A DNA stretch of 64,000 nt from Niebla homalea (taxonomy: Eukaryota > Ascomycota > Lecanoromycetes > Lecanorales > Ramalinaceae). Position numbers and translations under genes: made by a program. Each line of letters begins with the position of its first letter. The first letter of the stretch is position 1. This document shows, piece by piece, positions 51,973 through 61,310 of the stretch. The notes beneath the pieces are model-generated. The model was given only the letters and a program-made list of their open reading frames with translations. It made no database searches and was not told the origin of the DNA. The stretch covers positions 558,001 through 622,000 of the forward strand of contig JAHGAU010000004.1 of NCBI GenBank assembly GCA_019925105.1. Reading direction: 5' to 3'.

Positions 51973-52650
51973 ATTACCGTTAAATATTATTTATAAAATG
52001 AAACATCCGGGTAATTATTAAATTTATAATATTTACCGGATTATTATTATAGTTTAACTTCATTATAAAAATAAATAAGGTTACCGAAGACCTTATAAAG
52101 GGGGCCCGTTACCGGCTAAGGAAGAAAAAGAGAAGCGGAAACCAGTTACGTTAATTATATAAATTAAAAAGTATTTTTTATAGCCGTAAGGATATAATAA
52201 TAAACGCTTATTAAAAGTTTTTAAAAAAGTTAACGGTAATAATAATATAAGAAAAGTATATATTAAGCGTATAAATATTAATAAAAATATTTAAAAGCGC
52301 TATATAAAATTAAAGTAATATAAATATATAAAGGAGCGGAAAAGTAACGAATTTAAAAATAACCCTTATAAGGATACGGGTATAATATTATGGATTTTCT
52401 TAAGGGAATTAGAATATAAAAAGTATATAAATAAACTATTACTCTTTAAATAACCGTTAATATCCTTTACCTTAAAGGATAAAAGGTAAAGGCCTAATAG
52501 ACGCCGGTTTTTTACCTTAACGTTATAAGTATCAGGTTTTTGCGGTTATTAATAAAACTAAAAGGCCGCGTATTAAGGAACGCCGGAATTAGCTTAACTA
52601 GATCCGTAGTATAAATCAATCAATCAATCAATCAATCAAATTATTATATA

Positions 52651-53296
52651 AACGGTATTAAGATATTATTATAATACGTATAAATTCTATTACCTGGCCG
52701 TATATCTTCTATTACCCCGGTATTTCATACAGATAGCACTATGCTTCCTAAATAGATTATATATAATCCATATATATATCACCCACTCTTATGCGTCCAT
52801 GCGTCTGATAGGAAGTACTGCTGGCGGGGACGTGATGAGTAAGGTAGAGACATCGAAGGTGACATGTAATATATAGCTGATAATTATTCGGATGAAGTGG
52901 GAGGTCGACTAGGGTAACAATAAACGGGCGAAATTGCATGAACAGATTCAGTGTGGAGGACATTTTTGGGGGTGGGGGGGGGTGGAATTCGATGTCAAGG
53001 TGGTGGAAGACCGATGGATCGGTTTTTTGATTGAAATTTGCTACTGGCGATATTTACGTGGGCTTTGGTATCATGCCGTGTTGAGACTTGGCAGTGACGG
53101 ACATTCGGCAGGAGCTATTGGTCTTGCGTGGTGTAGCATTGCATAAGGATGGATTAAAGTGTAACTACCTGTGGAGCATGGCCGCATAGAGTCATAGACT
53201 GGGGCAGCCCGGATGACTCTTGCTAGTCTAGATTCATACTGCCTTGTTTGCTCCACCAGGTAATTCTTATGGCCTCGACCCCAGCCGGCGTATAGT
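52651..53296. other. Border of the AT-rich desert and 3' flank of the nuclease-like gene
   Basis: The composition changes from RIP-type to normal just after the LINE target duplication. Short frames occur on both strands and none is convincing. It probably includes the 3' untranslated region of the next gene. Confidence 0.5.
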
Positions 53297-55218
53297 CTAG
53301 CCATCTATCTGCTTGAGGGCCCAGGTCAAGATATTCTTGCGTACCCAACCGTAATATTCAGTCACACCCCATTGAATGAGGATGTCCAATCGGTACAAGA
53401 TCTCCCAGGCACCGGTAGTATGCTCTGTGGTTCCCAGGTGTTCCGGACCCATCATGACCTGTAGTAGGCAATGTCAGCATACGGTCTGCGTCAAAGAAGC
53501 GCACGTTGCATTCCGCCGGAGATGGCGGGAGATGACTGGGTGATGATAACGTACCAGCTTCCGCTCACCCTTGGGATCCCCCACCGGATAGAAAAGGTAG
53601 TACTGCCAAAGATGTCCTGTGATGGCGATGGCCGGCATTGGCATTACCACACCAGTCCAGCCGTGTAGTTGCATCTTCTTCAGCCAGGCGAGCTTCCAAA
53701 TGGCCAGCTGGACGGTGGGATCGAGCAGGGAAGATGACTTCTTCATCTCTATGTCTAGGAAGAGGGGAAGCATTTTGGGAGCAGCAAGGGTCTGGTTCAG
53801 GCTGCATTCGTTCATCGCAACGTTCCCACTGCCAAATGCTGCATTCACAATCTTCCTCTCTTCTTGCGCAAGCTTCAGTCCGAATGTATAATCCACCATC
53901 CTGCCCACCCCTTCCCCTTGGGGCTCTTTGCCGCTGTAAAAGCTGCTGCTGTCATCGGCAATACTGGGTTCAGTAATGAGAGGCGTGTCATTGGGAAGTG
54001 TAGGACGTATATCCGCCGGCTCAATAGCGCAATTTTCTCTGGCGGTTCGCGGTCAGTCAGAGGTTATAGCAGGAGCGTCAGCCATCTGTCGAGACTCACA
54101 TGTTCTGGAAGATGAAGCTATCTCCGTAGGGCAGTATCTCAAGCTCACCAATCAGCTGAACCATCAGCTTACCCCATTGCCTCTCATGAGCATGGTTCGA
54201 ATGATTCCATGCCGCATCGCGCACTGTCTTCGCAATTCTCTCCTTCATATGCTTTAATGATCCTGAAGGGAAAGGAGTTTGTCCGTTCTGGAGATAGTAG
54301 GTAGGGTGAATGCTAGGCTTAGACTTCATCGGACTGTTGGCGTCAGCGTCATAATTGGCCTAATGTTATGTTAGTAAATGTGTTGATTTCCTCGAGTCGG
54401 AGAAGTATCGACAACCGAACCTTCAACTCTGACGGCACGAGGCCTGAGGGAAGTGCTTGTAATTTTCCGAAGAGATGGTCAACAGCCGGAGGCAATGGTC
54501 CATTCTGTCGAGCCTCGGCGGAGGTCATAGGGACAAGGGCCGGTTTACACGTTTGCAGCATAGCCAGATCCACACGCTTGGCCGACCTTGGCTGGTGCGC
54601 CGTTTTCAGACTCCTCTTGGTGGGAGATGTAGATCTTGACCTGGGCGTGAGGCCAGAAGTCTGATTGAAAGGGGTGGGATATAGTCGTACTGGGGGGGGC
54701 GGATGCATTGCTAGAGAGGCGAGGCTTGGAGTGGCAGCAGGGCGATAAGCTAGAGACAGCGGATCCTCCTCGAGGGCTTGTTTCCTTGGCCGTCCCGGTC
54801 CCGGCTTTTTAAGTTTTGAGGGAGATCCATGCTCTTCCCCGTGTACATCCTGCTGCTTGTCCTTGTTCCGGTCTGGCATTTGTCGACGCTGGTGGGGTTG
54901 AGAAGTGACTTGTTCTGGGGGGGCTTGTCGCTTCCTCTTCCTCGTGCGAGGATCAGGTTTGATGGAAGTGAGGGGAAGGCGCTGGGAAGGGGGAGGTGGA
55001 CAATCAGAAGAGAGCTGTGTCTGTTGTCTGGTCCGATATTTGTGCGAGCAAGCAGCGTGCGGAGCAAGTGTTGTAAGTGTTGACGGCCTCTTCTGGGGAG
55101 CTGCAAAACTGCTGCTGGTTGCGATTGGTGGTGCCGTCCTCCTATCAACCTCTTCTCTCCATCTTTCAACTGCCGAGGGGGAGAATTGAGAGGAAGATAC
55201 TTGAGGAACACCGCGCAT
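53297..55218 (-). CDS. PD-(D/E)XK nuclease-like protein (fungal PDDEXK_12 type)
   Basis: Model: exon 1 55218-54421, exon 2 54359-54100, exon 3 54038-53555, exon 4 53458-53297; 567 residues. Introns: 54420-54360 (weak donor GTTCGG, but a good CTAAC branch point and TTAG acceptor), 54099-54039 (GTGAGT, CTGAC) and 53554-53459 (GTACGT, CTGAC, CTACAG). All phases fit. Residues 93-146 are basic with an AT-hook-like GPGRPRK (140-146). The C-terminal half has the layout of a widespread ascomycete family: an RDAAWN segment, then VDYTFGL with likely catalytic Asp402, then FLDIEMKK with Glu450 and Lys452 (the E-x-K part), QLAIWKLAW, and a C-terminal end resembling VMMGPEHLG...WGVTEYYGWV. PD-(D/E)XK folds cut DNA or RNA; the cellular role of this family is not known. 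CT-rich DNA precedes the ATG, as in many fungal promoters. No RIP damage. The family name is from memory of the motif pattern. Confidence 0.8.
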
Positions 55219-55369
55219 TGAGGAAGAAGAAGAAGAATGATGTCGAGCTCAAATGGGATGAAGATGAAGAGGAAAGAGGAAAGAGGAAAGAAGAAGGAAG
55301 TTTGAGTAAACAAATCCTTGTGACGGCAAAACTTCGGGTAAACCTGGAATCTAATTTGCGACGGGGTTT

Positions 55370-55460
55370 GACACCCTCAACCCTCACCCTCAGCCTCAGC
55401 AAAGCCTCAGCAAATCCTTCACTAAGCCCCTCAGCAAATCCTTCACTAAGCCCCTCAGCA
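55370..55460. repeat. Minisatellite ccctcagcaaatccttcacta, about 3 units
   Basis: Repeats of cctcagcaaatccttcacta with a unit of about 23 bp, upstream of the nuclease-like gene. Confidence 0.75.
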
Positions 55461-55559
55461 AACCCTTTCCCATGACGCGACGCCCGATGCCCGCATACCC
55501 CCACCGCAACAGGCCCAAAAACACCGGGATTTGGATGGAGAATCTGAGAGCTGAGCAAG

Positions 55560-55760
55560 GCCCCTCACTTGCATCCTCAAACCCTCACTTGCACCTTCAC
55601 TTGCATCCTCAACAAACCCTCACTTGCACTCTCAACAAATCCTCACTTGCACCCTCACTTGCAAACCCTCACTTGCATCCTCAAACCTTCACTTGCACCA
55701 TCAGCAAGCCCTTTACTAAGCCCTTCACCAGGCCCCACAGCAAATCTTTCAGCAAGAGCT
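55560..55760. repeat. Minisatellite ccctcacttgca(tcctcaaa)
   Basis: Irregular repeats of cacttgcatcctcaa and cacttgcaccctc, then Ser/Lys/Pro-like tandem text (ccttcactaagcccttcacc). The sequence just before it (55476-55550) and just after it (55760-55835) is duplicated: gacgc.cgatgccc.cat.cccccac..., then agcccaaaaa.acc.

 The open frames here come from the repeats. Confidence 0.7.
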
Positions 55761-56860
55761 GACGCCTGATGCCTACATGCCCCCAACCGTAAGAAGCCCA
55801 AAAAACCCCGTGATCGGGGTGGAAAACTTGAAAGTTACGTAAACCTTCCCAATACCTATAGAACCGCCGCATACTTATATGTTCCTATTTGTGGCGTGCT
55901 CAGTATAAAGGGTGGGTAAAATGTAGATATGTATGATTGATTTCTAGTCAACTACGGAAGTATGTGGGGTGTCCAGCGGAATAAGGTAGAACCGCTCCGC
56001 TCCGTAAGGCTGAGACTTAGCTCCAGCTGAGATCCTAACAATTTGCCACCAACCAAAAAAATGCTCTTGCCCTTAAGAGTGATCCACTATCAAAAAACAT
56101 CACAAGTACGTATGTCGGAGCTGAGTATCGCCTCATTGAAGGTCCGAGCAAGTACAGGAGGAAACCGCTAAGGTGGTGGTGGAGTATTAAGGCTGGGTGC
56201 TGCGTTGCAAGTCGGAGAAAATTCCAGATTTGAGCAAGCCGGAAAATTGTCTTGGACGCACCTGTTTCATAGTGGTAATTGTGTGAGTGCTGAAAACGTT
56301 CAAAAACCGTGATCTCCGAGGTATTGCCGAAGTCGAGTCTGTAGCTAGACCTCATGTGGTGAGGGTGAGAAGGTGAGAAGGTGAGAAGGTGAGGGTCTGG
56401 TGGCTGTGAGTTGCTCCAGAAGTAAGTGTTGTGAGAGCAAAAGGCCTGATGCTGGAGCTGTATCAGGCTTGCTGAGAGTGTTGACATCATGGTGACAGTG
56501 TGGCAGCTGGCCTTTGAGAGATGACGCATGGTGCACAGTCCGTTGTACTTGTAGTCCACCTTTTCCTTGAATCTTAGTGCTGCAGGTGCCCCCTGTGGCT
56601 CAGGTGCTTGTGCCGGTTTTCGAGCCTTCTGCAGTTGGTTCTGCTGAGGGAATTGCGGTAAGGGTGGTGAAGACAATCGAGTGTCTTGCGGGGTATCATG
56701 CGAAGTATCATGTTAGAGTGTTATAGAGGCTTTGCCTGCTGTATGTGGGAATCCCTTTTCAAGCTCTTGTGATTAAAGCCGTGTACTGGTGTTGATACCA
56801 GCTTTTGTTGTTTTAATGAGTGACTCGTACCATTCTTAAGCCTCGCCTCGAAGGCATTGA

Positions 56861-57028
56861 CTAACTTGTTGTGAGTCGACATCGTCGGTGAGTAGGCGGG
56901 TGAAGGAGAAGACGTCGTGTTTGTGAGGTGCACATTGGACTTGCAGGGTCTTCCTTGACTGCTGGTACAGATTTGAGTGTGAGCCGGTCGAGGAATCGCT
57001 TGAATTGCTCCTCGGTGAAGGTGATCAT
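56861..57028 (-). pseudogene. Gag-like N-terminal fragment of LTR element copy 3
   Basis: From the ATG at 57028 the minus strand reads MITFTEEQFKRFLDRLT and stays open for 55 codons to a stop at 56861. Short acidic starts followed by a (T)xEQF helix are usual at the beginning of Gag proteins of fungal LTR elements. The position, about 270 bp inside the 5' LTR, fits. The frame ends early and another frame is open beyond (to 56721), suggesting a frameshift. Identification is tentative. Confidence 0.45.
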
Positions 57029-57295
57029 GATGTCGTCGTCTGGCCTACTGAAAGGGACGGCTTTGAGGCTCGGCTTCGTCGAACCGTGTCGATTGTCTGT
57101 TTACTGGTTCGACGTGCTAGTAGTACTATAGGTGATGGTGACACTGTAGAATGAAGTTGCTGGTGGAGATACTCTCGTCGAGTTCACTGGGCTCGTCGTG
57201 TCTGCTCTTTGTCTGAATCTGGCATCTTCGTGATGACGGCTATCCGTTTACATCGCGATGATGACTGCTGCGATCCTCTGTAATTGCTACTAAAT

Positions 57296-57406
57296 TGTGG
57301 CGTGCTCAGGATAAAGGTGGGTAATATGTAATATGTATGATTGATTCATAGCTACGGATCCGTAGCTATGTGGGTGTTGCAGATATGAAGGCTCGAGCTG
57401 AGATCC
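57296..57406 (-). repeat. Damaged LTR with a 24-bp perfect palindrome
   Basis: Matches the LTR at 55890 at its outer end (gtggcgtgctcag) and at gagctgagatcc, but lacks the GC-rich core and the last five bases. The palindrome at 57347-57370, centred on a BamHI-type ggatcc, is the intact form of imperfect palindromes in the other LTRs. Confidence 0.7.
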
Positions 57407-57572
57407 CCGCATTCCGGACTTGAATTCGCCGGCATTTTCCTGGATTTCTTTTGAAAGCAGACGGCAGCAAGATCAAAGAACAGGCACCCGTATGGAGAAT
57501 GAGTATGCATCCCCATACATGTACAAGCCTTTCGGCAAATTGGCGGGAAGCTGTGTCCGTCTCTTCTTGGGC

Positions 57573-58011
57573 TTATAAGATCTCAACAGTAGCTGGGATC
57601 ATCGGGGCATCCATGCGATTTGGAGAAAAGAAAAGCCCCGACACGTTCGCCAGCGATGCAGAGGAAGAACTGACTGCCGAGTTATATGCCGGCATAGCCA
57701 ACTTCGGCAGACCGTTGTGTTGAAGTGAAATAGGAACTACGTAGGCTTCCATTAGCTGTCTAAGAACACATACGTTTTCTTCCATATCCGTTCCGGTCTG
57801 ATCAATCGCTGGGCGTACGAATTTGGACGACGCTGTCTCGACAGATCTCGCCTCACTCACAAGACGTTGGACACGGCAGTCAGCCATCGGTCCTCCGCGA
57901 TCAGTGCTTACGGCGAGCATAATATTATTGTATGAAACACGGGTGATGCAAGTCTCAAGTGAGGCAAGATGGGTGGAAGATGCACCCGTACATGCCGTAT
58001 GATCAGCACAC
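57573..58011 (-). CDS. Unrecognised open frame, possible exon
   Basis: Open for about 146 codons from an acceptor-like cctag at 58012-58016 to the stop at 57573, with the first ATG at 57902 and codon use like a real exon. Readable pieces include VQRLVSEARSVETASSKF and MEENVCVLRQLMEAYVVP. A coding-looking segment on the same strand (QEETDTASRQFAERLVHVWG) follows directly after the stop, so the gene may be broken or spliced there. The opposite strand is also open for 90 codons (57451-57723), which lowers confidence. No family recognised. Confidence 0.3.
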
Positions 58012-58905
58012 TAGGTAGGGTACGACCGCCTCGGTCCCGACCTGGGTCTGGACGTGTGGTGCTTAGTATTCGGATTCTCCAATCAAAACACGGTAATTCT
58101 GGGTGGTAGCCATCGGAGCATACGCGTGCCAAGCATAGCTTCAACTGCATGGAAGCGTCTGCTCATGTCCCAGGTTCTTCATCGCAGTGGCGGTGTTTTT
58201 GGCCTGTCGCAGTAAGAGCATAGAAGGAATAGGCGTCGCTTCAGGTGCGGGGAGGCCCTGCTTAGCCCTCAGATTCTCCATGCACATCGCGGTGCTTTTA
58301 GGCTTGTTGCGGTGGGAGCATGCGTCGCTTTAAGTGCAAGGGGTGAGCGATGAAGGCTCTGCCTGCAAGATGACGTCTCCAGTGCAATTGCGGTCCTTTG
58401 TTCCATTCGAGTCTAGAGACCCAGACACTTTGAAGTTGCTTAGCCTTATCTCTTTTCGTAGCGTAAGGATTCGCTTTACACCAGTTTCGCAATGGCGCTA
58501 GAAGCGTCTGCATTTGTTGCAACAGTAGAGGTGGTATGGTTATCGCCAGTGAAGGCGAAAGAGAGTCTTCAGTCCGGAGCTCTCTGCAAGCGACCCAGTA
58601 CTTTCAGAAGCTGTCCATTCTCTTGTCGTAAGGAGCCCTGCTATTTTGCTTATCTGACTTGAACTATTTCCCGATGGATTTCCGCGACCGCGTTAAGGAA
58701 TAACTCGTAGAAATGTTACCGCGTGAAAAATGCAATGGGCTCCAGGATCAGTCCGCCTATGCGATGGGCTCTAGGATCAGTGTCCGACAGATCAATTTGT
58801 GGAAAATGCAGAGGTAGTATAATCGTAATGCCCTGGTGTCAATACAATGGAAAGGGAAAAGATGACAGAGTTCGTGGAGACGAATAGGTAGGGGTGTCGG
58901 CCATG
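58012..58905. other. Normal-GC sequence with small duplications, no gene assigned
   Basis: Contains two similar stretches about 120 bp apart (58180-58215 and 58285-58325, around gcggtg.tttt.gcctg and ggagcatg) and a duplicated 28-bp phrase (gggctccaggatcagt, gggctctaggatcagt; 58738-58780). Short frames only. Confidence 0.45.
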
Positions 58906-59317
58906 TCATTCTCTCTCGCAGGGTCCTCGCAGAGACTCTTCTCTTGGACTGTTTGGGGGGTGCGTAACCCAAGTTATACTTCTTCCTGCTCTCCACTTAC
59001 ACTTTTGGGTGGTCATCGACAATGTATATTGTGTTCAATCCAGGGAGTGTGTAACCCCACTCATGCTTCTTTTGAATCTTTCCTACCCACTTTTGCAGAT
59101 GATTTAATTCTTTGATGAGTCGTACCGGTCCACGCGGCATCCACCCCAGCGACATCACTCCACGCGTCTCGCTTTGCGGCATTCCCTCCACGTGCGCATA
59201 CATTGCAAAGTCGAATTTTTGAGCCGCACGTCCGGCGTCCTTGTCCTCGTGATGAATGCTCCTCAGAATCTTATATGCACCTGGTGTTTCGAGCATGCCG
59301 ACGTTTATGGGCCCCAC
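58906..59317 (-). pseudogene. 3' part of an unrecognised gene, copy of a local family
   Basis: The minus strand is open from about 59340 and reads HHEDKDAGRAAQKFDFAMYA and EWGYTLPGLNTIYIVDDHPK. A 52-nt intron (59000-58949) with a perfect GTAAGT donor and CAG acceptor would remove the stop and add 13 residues, ending at 58906. An in-frame TGA closes the upstream end, and the adjacent frame has coding-like text, so the 5' part is missing or shifted. The segment KDAGR..+FDFAM recurs at about 61150. Domain not recognised. Confidence 0.45.
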
Positions 59318-59569
59318 AGTTTCAGGCTTAGGACTGGGTGTGTGTCAAAGGCAATCGTTTGTATTGACTAGGGTCTGGCTACAAGACGAAGTACCGAGAC
59401 TCCTTTTCCAGGTATTGTATTCAGGTTTGTATCAGGTGTCATAAGCCATTGTCGAGCTTACATAGTTGTGTTGAGCCTGTTACGGTGTTACTGTGACGTC
59501 GGTGGGGTCGCAGCTGGTGCATAGCTGATCCTTTGACACATCGATCTGGTCAGCACTGTGTAGATTCCA

Positions 59570-59722
59570 TTAACTTGGGAAGGCGGTGGTGATAGTTGAG
59601 ATCAAGGCGCAGATGGGTGAGCTTTTGTGAGAGCGATTTCGAGGTCCGTACCCTCCTTGTATTCGCGATGCCCATGAGATCCGTGACTCGGTAGAGACTC
59701 TGCTGATACTCATTTCGTCATT
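59570..59722 (-). pseudogene. Decayed copy of the YKQ-LYR-DFMG family, copy I
   Basis: The minus strand reads EYQQSLYRVTDLMGIAN, clearly related to DAYKQNLYRLADFMGVAN at 60113-60295. It is open for about 50 codons between stops. No family name can be given. Confidence 0.45.
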
Positions 59723-60112
59723 GACCAGACGCTTGGGTCAATTGACTGGGCATTCCATGGTGTTAGTGTCGGTGCCTCAAAGCTGATGCTTTGAAGGAGA
59801 GTAGCCATCTTCCTTTCCATCCTCCTGATTTCTGTTAGAGTCCACGCCGATACTTCATTTCTGCGATTATGACTCTGACTTCCCGAGAGTCATCATAGTA
59901 GCATAGCTGCTATGCGTATATATATAGTATAGTTGAAATCCTGTTATTAAGCGTCTGTATTCAAAGGCTTCGCTGAGATGTGGTCGAAGGCGCGGTTGGC
60001 GATTCTCGTGGTCGGCGAAGCCACGTTTGTCTTCCCGGTCGCGGGAGTACTATATGACGTGCACGAGGATGTGTGCTCCAAACGTGGTTAATGGGTTGCT
60101 CCGATACATACA

Positions 60113-60295
60113 TCACTTCCATTTTAGGCTTCTAAAGAGGTGATTGGCGACCCCCATGAAGTCAGCAAGTCGATAGAGATTCTGCTTGTACGCGTCTTGA
60201 TACGGTAAGCCTAGTGCCATGAGAATGTCCGAAAGCTCGAGAGCTAGGAAAATCAGCGTGTATCTAAACTGCTGGCCAAAGTAGCGTAGACTCAC
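60113..60295 (-). pseudogene. Decayed copy of the YKQ-LYR-DFMG family, copy II
   Basis: Sixty codons on the minus strand read LRYFGQQFRYTLIFLALEL, then a segment ending LADFMGVANHLFRSLKWK and a stop. The helical, leucine-rich pattern and the shared motif with copy I suggest a conserved domain rather than chance. The 3' flank (60290-60320) recurs at 61260-61310, so the copies arose by duplication. Confidence 0.45.
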
Positions 60296-61009
60296 CAGAA
60301 AGGGACTTTAGATTAGCCACCCTAGCTGCGGCCGCCCGCCTCCTTTGGGTGAAGTTTGGTAGGAGGAGCTACTCGACTTGGCATCGGTCGATGAACCGCT
60401 GCGGGTGTGCTCTATGACGTTGCACGAGGGTATGTGCAGGTAGCAGCAGTCGATTTTGTAAAGGATGCGGTGAGGGATCTTCGGGATGCCGTTTTTATGT
60501 TGCCGATTGGGGGAGTACAATATGACATGCAACGCTCAAAGGGGGATATTGCAACCGTCACATCGTCTCAGATACAGTCAAGATCATCAAAAATGCACGT
60601 AAATTCCGGCGATCCGCTTGAGCTCCCAGCTCTTAAGAACTTTCGGGTTTGTGTACGAGGGCGTTTGCTGAGGAGGAAGTGTCAATAGGACGAGATTGTA
60701 AAGACGGCTGATCTGTAAAACGCCAACGCCTCAATTGCAAATTGTCAGTCGTCATTCATCAACGAGCTCTCATTCAGGAATGAGACATCTCACCTATGAA
60801 GCTATGCACGATCTGCAAATACCGTGTCGCTTCTCTTAATGGCTGCATGCTCCTTACAGCACCCCACACGCAGACAGCTGTCACATCGGATTTGTAAGTA
60901 CGCACCCTCTACAAGTGACCATCAATCTGATCGACCGAAAGCGTAGCTATCTTTATGCGCCCAAGAACCTGATGCTCCTGTGCTTCGGCCTTGATCTTGG
61001 CAAGTCCGT

Positions 61010-61280
61010 TAAGCGATGCCTTTGTTAAGCGCTGTTGCCACTCTTAAGAGGAGCCATGTCAGTCTTTGTCTTAACACGGTAACCCTAATTCCACAAGGAT
61101 GTCCGCAATCGTATGCATTGCGAAGTCGAATCTCCGAGAAGTCCGTCCGGCGTCCTTATGCTTGCCATTCGCGCCCATGCAAAACATTACACCGTAAGCG
61201 ACTCGTACGAGTAATAACGCGGAGCTCGAGAGCTAGGGACATCAGCTTGTATCGAATCTGGCCAAAGTAGCGTAGACTCA
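61010..61280 (-). pseudogene. Decayed copy of the same family, copy III
   Basis: The minus strand gives RYFGQIRYKLMSLALEL in one frame and KDAGRTSRRFDFAMHTIADI with ILVELGLP in another. It joins motifs found separately in the copies at 58906 and 60113, but with a frameshift between them. It suggests that all these pieces come from one protein type. Confidence 0.4.
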
Positions 61281-61310
61281 CCAGAGAGGGACCTTAGATC
61301 AGCCACTAAA

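Larger units (their letters stand above)
44804..52637 (+). mobile_element. RIP-mutated full-length LINE, copy D, interrupted
   Basis: Starts gaatggcgacgaacaaaggg and ends in a (CAAT)n tail. A perfect 13-bp target duplication (aaattattatata, 44791-44803 and 52638-52650) shows a complete insertion. Removing the 2-kb LTR element leaves about 5.8 kb. The region 48600-48800 is the reverse transcriptase relic aligning with positions 1-200 of the window. The first half (about 44.8-46.2 kb) is purine-rich, as expected of an ORF1 region. No frame is intact. Confidence 0.9.
55890..57406 (-). mobile_element. Short LTR retroelement, copy 3, weakly mutated
   Basis: LTRs at 55890-56040 (151 bp) and 57296-57406 (damaged) lie in direct orientation around 1255 bp. 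On the minus strand the 5' LTR is the damaged one. No target duplication is visible, consistent with the lost end. The segment 56200-56345 aligns with the RIP-mutated interior of copy 1 (9450-9590), e.g. gtgatctccgaggtattgcc against gtaatctccaaggtattacc, so this is a better-preserved relative. A gag-like start lies at 57028. There is no room for pol. A 213-codon minus frame at 56035-56676 is open but runs into the LTR and is not recognised. Confidence 0.75.

Noticed and set aside
54750..55313. 187-codon minus frame starting with a hydrophobic segment
   Set aside because: It overlaps exon 1 of the nuclease-like gene in another frame. The exon 1 frame joins the downstream exons with matching splice phases.
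56035..56676. 213-codon minus frame as a host gene
   Set aside because: It lies wholly inside the short LTR element, and its last codons run into the LTR junction. Its homologous region in copy 1 shows no protein conservation that I can see.
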